Program-made: the position numbers and the translations under genes
Shown: in pieces, positions 57,781-64,000 of the stretch
Position numbering within the stretch: position 1 is the stretch's first letter
How the letters are laid out: each line of letters starts with the position of its first letter
Notes under the pieces: model-generated
What the model saw: the letters and a program-made list of their open reading frames with translations, nothing else
What the model was told of the DNA's origin: nothing
The model's database searches: none
Assembly (NCBI GenBank): GCA_014621425.1
Contig: JAANBB010000119.1
Location: forward strand, 1-64,000
Source: Cylindrodendrum hubeiense
Taxonomy: Eukaryota; Ascomycota; Sordariomycetes; Hypocreales; Nectriaceae
Direction: 5' to 3'
Length of the DNA stretch: 64,000 nucleotides

Positions 57781-59492
57781 TTATTGTGTGTTTTCTTTGC
57801 CCTGCACCCCTGATTCCAGGTTTTGTTGAGCGGGGGGAGATGGCGAGTCTTTCCGTGGACTCCAACCTCCTTTCCATCCAACCCAGCCTGTCTCCCTGGG
57901 TCCTCTTGCCAGGGCGAAGATCATTGATGCAGCAACAAATCCAACTAGACGATGTTAGTGAAGCTGAAGAGAGAATAATGCCGATCGTTTCCACGTACTG
58001 CTGCATCCTGCGCTATGCCTCCAACCTCCCTGGGCATAGAGCCTGTTTCCCACTGCCGTACCCGTTAATTGGCCCAGGAAAGCGCAGGCCATGTACGCAG
58101 TGTTGACTCGATTCCTCGCCTTGGGATTGATGTTAAAGATGGCAGCTCGGTTTGCAACCTGAGCTGTTTGCACACCAATGTCAATTCCGATGGCCTGGAC
58201 GATGGGTCCTGCTATTGTGAAGGTGCTGGTAAACGTCCCGATAATTATACCAGTGAAAGCTATCCCTTGGCCAGTCAATGTCGACCACAGCGGCACGAAG
58301 CGATCGATAACTCTTCCAATGAAGGGGATCATAACAATGGTGGCAACAGCGGTGAATGAGAACAATCCAATCTGCAGAGATGAGTACTCAAAGGGCGTGG
58401 AGGCGAGAAGAAAGGTCAAAGTTGTCCAGAAGGAGGTAAAGACGCAGGAGAGACAAAAGGCGATAAGGCAGGCCTGAATAAGCACCGGTTCCGTGAACAT
58501 CATATACGGGATGGACCCGAGTGCTCTGAAATAGTTGAGGCCGTCGGGATTCGTCGAAGGGTAGTCGGGCATGAAGCTGAAGAGGGTCAAGGCAAGCAGG
58601 TACTGAGCGCCGCAGGCGAACCAATAGATATTTCTCCAGCTTGTGAAGTTGGCAACCACACCGGAAAGAACCCTGGCGACTAACATGCCAAGAATCAAGC
58701 CGGATACAACAATTGACAATAAGGATGACTTGCGGTGGGGGGGGGAGAAGTCTCCGACCAAGGGAATCATCAGCTGTGGAGTTACTGTGGTGACTCCGCA
58801 GATGAAGGAGAGAGCACGAAAGACGGTGAAACTATCCGTGGTACAGAGACCGATCCACTAAACTCGACTGTTAGATACCAACCCCAGATATTAAGCACTG
58901 CAGGGAGAAGGCCAACCGACCAATGTAGCTGTGACGAGGATGAGAGAAATGATAAAGGGCCGTCTTTCCAGAATGTCGCCCAGAGGCAGGACGAAGACGA
59001 GTCCCGCAGCGTAACCGGCCTGCATCAACGTTGCGACTTGAGAAGACTTTTCGTACGAGACGTCAAAGGTGGAAGCCACTTTATTAAGAATTGGCTGGTT
59101 ATAGTAGAGATTGGCAACGGTGAATGTTGAAGCCTAGAGAGCGGTTGATCATTCAGTGTTGGGTCCAGGCAAAGAAGAGACATGGGGGTGAAACCAACCA
59201 TGGCATAGAGAACGCACTGGGCCATTGTGAGGGCCGGCGGAGAGTTGTCATCCCATCGACAATTTTTGGGTGTCAGCACCCTACGAATCCAACTGGATTC
59301 GTACTTGGAGGGGACTGGCGGAGGACTACAATCGGCCTCATCGCCAGAGGTGGGTGAGTTGTCCGAGTTGGGGGTCAGGGTATCCTGCTCTATGGAATCT
59401 TGGCTATGTGACGGTGCCTTGAAGCCTTCGGTCTTGGCGACTTCAGCATCGAAGTCTGACGACTTTTCGGGATTGGAAGCGGAAGACGTCAT
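57781..59492 (-). CDS. Major facilitator superfamily transporter
   Basis: Secondary transporter of the MFS, probably a proton antiporter in the plasma membrane; substrate unknown. Minus-strand exons 59492-59199, 59133-58921, 58857-57999 and 57944-57781 give 509 aa. About 85 cytosolic N-terminal residues (acidic/Ser-rich) precede TM1 (LTMAQCVLYAM-ASTFTVANLYYNQPIL). Motif A occurs after TM2 as LPLGDILERRPFI; 12 hydrophobic segments fit. The YYNQP sequence after TM1 is typical of the YgaY/YnfM-like group rather than sugar porters. The last intron (54 bases, GTACGT ... CACTAAC ... TCTAG) must be removed: reading through stops early, while the spliced tail IGFVAASMIFALARGPRETGWVGWKGGW is clearly natural. 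Intact. Confidence 0.92.
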
Positions 59493-61539
59493 GGTTTGGG
59501 ACCTTGGGCCGAGGTCGGTTGGAGATACGGGGTAGAGGAATCAACCACCCGGCAACGATACATTGGCTGCGATGATTAATGGAACCGATGGGCAGTTATA
59601 AGCAACCGAAAGGCGATAGCAGCAATCGTCAATAATATGAGATGACGCGGTCGGTGAGAAGAGTCTTCATTCACGTGCAAACTACCTAGAAAGCAAGTCT
59701 CCATTTCGGGGGTGAATTTTTTGGATTAGCAAGCAGAGGATCGGAATTGCATCACCGATTCCGATACCCCGGGGTGCGGAGCCGGGGATACTGGAGATTA
59801 GATGATGTCTAGTATCATTGGTGGACCAGGTGGACGCTACATAGAAAGCTGCAAATAAGCGGCTCCATCCTATCGCTGAGCGTGGTCGAGGTGGAGGAGT
59901 TGGCCGGATATGCCCCGGAGATGGCCGGGATGTCGGCGGGACATGATCGACGGACACGAACGGGGACATAGCGTCGCGGGTGAGGACTCGAGGAGGGTGA
60001 GGCCGGGGATAATAGTGTCCAATGAGGCGATGGTTTGTCGGTGAGTGTTGTGGAGGAGAGAGATGTTGCGTGGCCAAACAGAGATGCAGGAGTTGGCTGA
60101 CGAGAGACGGCAGCCCGTGCTGTGCATCGGCATCACACGTTTCTGCAAGCCGTCTGTGAGCTCTCTGTAAGCCCTCTGTAAGAACCTTAATGAGTTAATG
60201 GATAACTTACTGTTGTTTCGTCAATGTGCATGAGATGGGTGCATGGGATGCATGAAATGGATGTATGGCTGTCTATTGAATGGATGGCAAGCTGTCATAA
60301 TCGGTGACACTGCTGCTGTCTGTCCCCGAATGTAGCCATCGGGCACCGAACAGAATCCCGGGTTGGTGGACTCGCTCCCCCGCAGCCCACAGCCAAGCCG
60401 CTCCCGCGTCGGTAGTGCGCAATGGCGGCATGGAGTCGTAACTATCTCAAGGGCCATCTCATAATGTGCAGGCGTGTTGGTGGGCGGATGCGACGTCGAT
60501 GCGTTGTGTCCCAGGATACGGCGTACTTGCGGCAAGTTACTACGTTTAGTAGGTACCTACCTAGGTAGGTAGGTGGGTAATAGTCAGCCGGTCTTCAATT
60601 GCCCTGCAGTTATCAAGTTGATTTGTATTGAGCTGAAATTCCACCTTTTCCATGTTAATCAATCACCTGCTGTTATCAAGGAATGTGGTCCACCAGCATA
60701 GCATGTTCAGCAGGCATTATTAACCTTATAATAACACAGCCACTAGAGGAGGGGGACGCAGATCCAGCCCTACGGGGTGCTGGACGCATAATCGATAACC
60801 CGCACGAGGAACGGCAAGCTTCAAGTCCAGTCAATCAAGCAACTATCTACCGTGTAAGTCGTGAGAAACATGCCGTGTCCAGAGGGCGACGGGGCTGATC
60901 CAGACCCTCATGACCATGTCTCTAATGTCTCCAATGCCAAAGACTCAAGGCAGCCAGCCAAGGCGTTTTCCCCCCCTTCGATAAGTGGTTCTATCCTCGA
61001 ATTAGAACCCTTGGGCCTCGCGCCACTAACGGCAACCACTGCGCGCAATTCGATAACGTCCTAATGTGTAACCGTGGCGCCCGACCAACCAAACTCCACG
61101 CTCCCGACGCGTCTGGCCGAATCACCTCGCATCGCTTCCTCCGCCAAGATCGTCCGAAGCCCTCAAGATGCTAGCACCGAGCAGGGTCACGCCCTGCGCC
61201 TCCGCCTCAGCCTCCCTGAGCTGAACCAAGCCCTGGCCCGCTGGTCCACCAGCGTGCCACTAAGACAAGGATCGGCTCCTCGAAGCGTGTTAGTGGTGGC
61301 CCTGGTGGGGGGACGAGATTCGATGCCGCCTGCAATCAATAGCGTGTGACACTGGAGGGGATCAACCGCCCCGGCCTTGGACCCCGGTTTCACACTGGTT
61401 TCTTTTTATATTCGTATTTTCCCTCCTGCAATACGAGCCGTCCTTGTGCTCGTCCTTCCTCTGTTTGCCCTTTGAAGCTGCCACTCGAGTGTCTTATCGA
61501 TCGATATCCAACACTCGTCGTGTCGACGACTTCGTCACC
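59493..61539. promoter_or_regulatory. Divergent intergenic region of MFS and four-TM genes
   Basis: 2 kb without a supported gene. Holds the 12-bp palindrome GTAGGTACCTAC at 60549-60560 continuing as CTAGGTAGGTAGGTGGGT. The leader of the four-TM gene is C/T-rich from about 61390. Confidence 0.45.
60549..60577. repeat. TAGGTACCTA palindrome plus TAGG repeats
   Basis: Perfect palindrome GTAGGTACCTAC overlapping ACCTAGGT, then tandem TAGG units. Same motif family as at 13620, 28925 and 33320. Confidence 0.8.
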
Positions 61540-62479
61540 ATGGCCCAACCCGTTCCACCCCAGCAGCAGCAGCTGCTGCCACATCAACATCAACATCAAC
61601 ATCAACAGCTGCCGCAACATCAACAATTTCAGCAGCAATTTCAGGGAAAACCAATGCCTCCCCATGTGTCCTCGAAGGGAATGTGGTCAACCAAGCTGAT
61701 CTTCCGCATCATTTCCATCGTCTGCTGTCTCGTCATCATTGGCATCTCGGCTTCCGTCGTCGTGAGCGGGCCCTACTACACCGCCATCATCGTACTTGGC
61801 CCTCCCGTACGTCGTCCACCCTCCCATTCCCTACTCGTTCCTCCCATTTTCTACTCGTTCCTCCAGATCCCTAACACCACATAGGCCGGCATCGCCTTCA
61901 TCTGGAACGTCTCCGAGGGCATCTGCCTCTGCGTGCGCCGAGGCCATCGCGGTATCCACCCCGGAGCCGTTGTTGGCGTCGATCTGGTTCTGTGGCTCGG
62001 ATATCTCGTCGCCGTTGTTCTCTTCGCCATCATGACCGGCGTTGCCGATGGGTACTACGGTTACTACGAGTACTACGGTGGCTTGACAAACCAGCGGGCC
62101 ATCTTCGCCTTTGGTATCCTAGAAATGTGAGTAGTGACATATTTATCTCTATCTCGAACTCGCCAATGCCGCTAACACTCTACTTCTCCTTATTAGTATC
62201 ATCCACCTGACCTTGTTCATCATCGGATGCTACGAAACCAGTGTCCGCAACCGAAACCCAGCTACCCAAGTTATTTACCTCCAGGCCGGCCCCAACGGGA
62301 CTGTCATGTACCCTCCCAACTTCCCCATGACTCAGGCCTATCAGCCCGTCTATGCCCAGGCTCAGCTACCGGTGCAACAATACCAATACGCTCCCATCAA
62401 TCAGCCCAAGATGTCTGAGTTGCAAACAACAATACCTCCCCCGGTTTCACCCACCTACATCCAACCCGTTGGGCGTTGA
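61540..62479 (+). CDS. Four-TM membrane protein with Gln/His-rich N-terminus
   Basis: Exons 61540-61806, 61885-62126 and 62197-62479 give 263 aa. The first 40 residues are Gln/His/Pro-rich (polar, probably cytosolic). Four hydrophobic segments follow: LIFRIISIVCCLVIIGISASVVV, YTAIIVLGPPAGIAFIWNV, VVGVDLVLWLGYLVAVVLFAIM and AIFAFGILEIIIHLTLFIIGCY; the C-terminal tail is Pro/Gln/Tyr-rich. The topology resembles fungal MARVEL-like proteins, but no diagnostic motif assigns it. A Tyr-rich loop (DGYYGYYEYYGG) between TM3 and TM4 is notable. Both introns keep the frame and have good borders. Function unknown; plasma membrane or endomembrane is inferred. Confidence 0.82.
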
Positions 62480-62742
62480 TGAATTGTTATGGTTCTCATA
62501 CCCGTATATATCTACATAAGAAAGGAGAAACAAAAATAATAATGATAATGCTGGTTCAAATGATGGTCGTGTCTGGTCATATTTGCTCTTCGAGTGACCG
62601 TCGTTGCGCGATATTGACCCTTGGTATGTGAATAAAGTATCATATTTCTGTGTTTTACACAATTGACGTAACAAATACAATAATAACGGGCTAGAATTGT
62701 GTATGAATGATGAAAAAATAACTCTATCAACATGCATCTCTT

Positions 62743-63201
62743 CTAAAAAATCTTCAAAGCACCTATTCTAAACGAGAATCTCACTTGAGGTTTCGCTTGG
62801 GGTCTCACTTGAGGTTTTTCCCCACCAACCTTGACATTCTTCTTCTTCTTCTTCACCTCCTCCTCCTCAAGGTCAAGGGAAGTCTCCAATATGCGCTGGC
62901 CATCGTTCCACGGGTTGACTCCATCCTCAGCCACCAAGCACTTGCGGCAGAGCAGTTTGGCCTCAGAAGCCATGTACAGCTGCTGCACTCCTCGCTTGCA
63001 TTCACCCAGTCCCCCTCGCGCTTCCGCCTCGTCACATATTAGCAACTTACCGGCAGGTTCCATCTGTATGCCGCATGCAGTCTTCATGCAGGCTTGTCTG
63101 GCGTCGACCCGGATACACATGGTTTCTGTCTGATCAATGCGATGTCCTGCACAGCTGCTTTTGGCACGATTTTGGTTCTGGCTCAGTCTTGACAAAGACA
63201 A
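62743..63201 (-). CDS. Short Cys-rich protein, hypothetical
   Basis: Open frame of 152 codons, single exon as drawn. MCIRVDARQACMKTACGI and LICDEAEARGGLGECKRGVQQ...LLCRKCL contain a CG ... CD ... C ... CXXC arrangement seen in many small uncharacterised fungal proteins and compatible with a zinc ribbon. The tail is very Lys-rich (KKKKKN) then repeats PQVRPQAKPQVR. The true start may be the ATG of MCIRVDA (about codon 28). A GTAAGT at 63050-63045 could be a donor, so the structure is uncertain. No function assigned. Confidence 0.45.
   Translation of the reverse strand: MSLSRLSQNQNRAKSSCAGHRIDQTETMCIRVDARQACMKTACGIQMEPAGKLLICDEAEARGGLGECKRGVQQLYMASEAKLLCRKCLVAEDGVNPWNDGQRILETSLDLEEEEVKKKKKNVKVGGEKPQVRPQAKPQVRFSFRIGALKIF
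62785..62822. repeat. CTCACTTGAGGTTT direct repeat
   Basis: Two copies of CTCACTTGAGGTTT separated by CGCTTGGGGT, encoding the PQVR repeats at the end of the short Cys-rich frame. Confidence 0.75.
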
Positions 63202-64000
63202 GTGGTTGGGTAGCCGACATCAAGTGTGTATCATGTCCGTCGTCCTAGCTTCACTTATAGTTTATCCATGTGTAAGTCTGTGTTAGAACAGCAGTATGTG
63301 TACGGTACATATAGGGTACATCTCCCTGCAAACACGATGTGAACTGAAAACACCAATGCCATCGCCATTATCCCCAGCTCGCTCACTTGTTCAGAAATCA
63401 AACACTACCAAGCCCATGCAACACTAGCTGGGTGTTCAGCCCTGACACTAATGTGCTCAGTTGTTCCGACCTTTGCTTTGTCCGTTCTAAACAGAGCCAC
63501 CCACAATTTGAAGAAAACAAGAGCGCAGCAAATCGAATGCAATTGTCTTAACTAAGTTGAGCAGGCAGGCTTCACACCTTAACCCAATCATAATTTCTTT
63601 GTTCGTAGACAGAATAGACAACAACGGCCACCAACAGATTATGTGGTACTTTGAAGTGGTCTTGTCCCTGGCCTGGCGTTAATTGGCTCGAAGAAAACGG
63701 AGGCGGAGGCGATTAATATTCAATGCATCCGGACAGCAGGCAAAACAGAAGCCAAATAATAGCAGTCACCATCGCTCGAGTACTGTAATTGAGAAGACGA
63801 GGACACTAACAAGCACAGTCCAAGTTCTAGAGTCCACTGTAACGTATCAGTCATTAACTAAGAAAGCCATCCCCACATGGGCATGGCATGAGCACAATGT
63901 AACGCAAAGGGTGGATCGGTCTTTATATTCACAGGGGTCGTTGAGGACAACATATTCTAAAGTAGAACTACGCAAAAGCTTGCTTCCTCGAGGCGCAAAA
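63202..64000. other. Right-end intergenic sequence
   Basis: AT-balanced sequence without a supported open frame or RNA gene. It probably holds the promoter of the short Cys-rich frame and flank of a gene beyond the window. Confidence 0.4.

Noticed and set aside
1..64000. tRNA, 5S rRNA, CRISPR or intact transposon
   Set aside because: No B-box, 5S-like core, regularly spaced repeats, transposase or long terminal repeats were found by eye; a covariance-model search would be decisive.

Overview
The window is nuclear DNA of a filamentous ascomycete (Pezizomycotina, most likely Sordariomycetes and plausibly Hypocreales; the genus cannot be fixed by eye). Reasons: compact multi-exon genes with introns of about 45-90 bases, GT/AG borders and CTAAC/CTAAT-like branch sites; GC-rich third codon positions; and the gene set (RAS with CAAX box, OPT transporter, Ure2-like GST, fungal NADPH-P450 reductase, RAM-network Tao3/Mor2). 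I assembled each spliced model by hand; every multi-exon model closes to a whole number of codons and ends at a stop. No rRNA, tRNA, CRISPR or intact transposon was recognised.

Layout. 0-12 kb: RAS GTPase (+); an intron-less 1051-residue cysteine-rich protein (-); the importin-beta family nuclear import receptor Mtr10 (-); 5-formyltetrahydrofolate cyclo-ligase (-). 15-24 kb: oligopeptide transporter (+), proteasome subunit Rpn1 (-), and RIO2 kinase (+), the last two divergent from a 482-base promoter. 24-33 kb: a two-RRM RNA-binding protein (-) with a long spliced 5' leader, and NADPH-cytochrome P450 reductase (-). 37-45 kb: the very large cell-morphogenesis gene TAO3/PAG1 (+). 45-54 kb: RRG7-like mitochondrial nuclease-fold protein (+), Ure2-like GST (+), a small disordered protein (-), and mitochondrial Lon protease PIM1 (+). 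56-63 kb: an unrecognised, probably partial gene (+), an MFS transporter (-), a four-TM membrane protein (+), and a short Cys-rich protein (-).

Most genes are core housekeeping functions: signalling and polarity (RAS, TAO3), protein turnover (RPN1, PIM1), ribosome maturation (RIO2), nuclear import (MTR10), redox and one-carbon metabolism (CPR, GST, FAU1). They are not a metabolic cluster. Gene-poor stretches of 3-5 kb (11.6-15.3, 26.8-30.3, 32.5-37.3, 53.4-56.8 kb) separate them and carry short tandem repeats and a recurring TAGGTACCTA-type palindrome.

The most unusual item is the protein at 2240-5395. It has five successive six-cysteine modules of Zn2Cys6 type, of which only the fifth fits the strict consensus, followed by a repeat-rich linker and a second, unrelated-looking Cys-rich C-terminal region.
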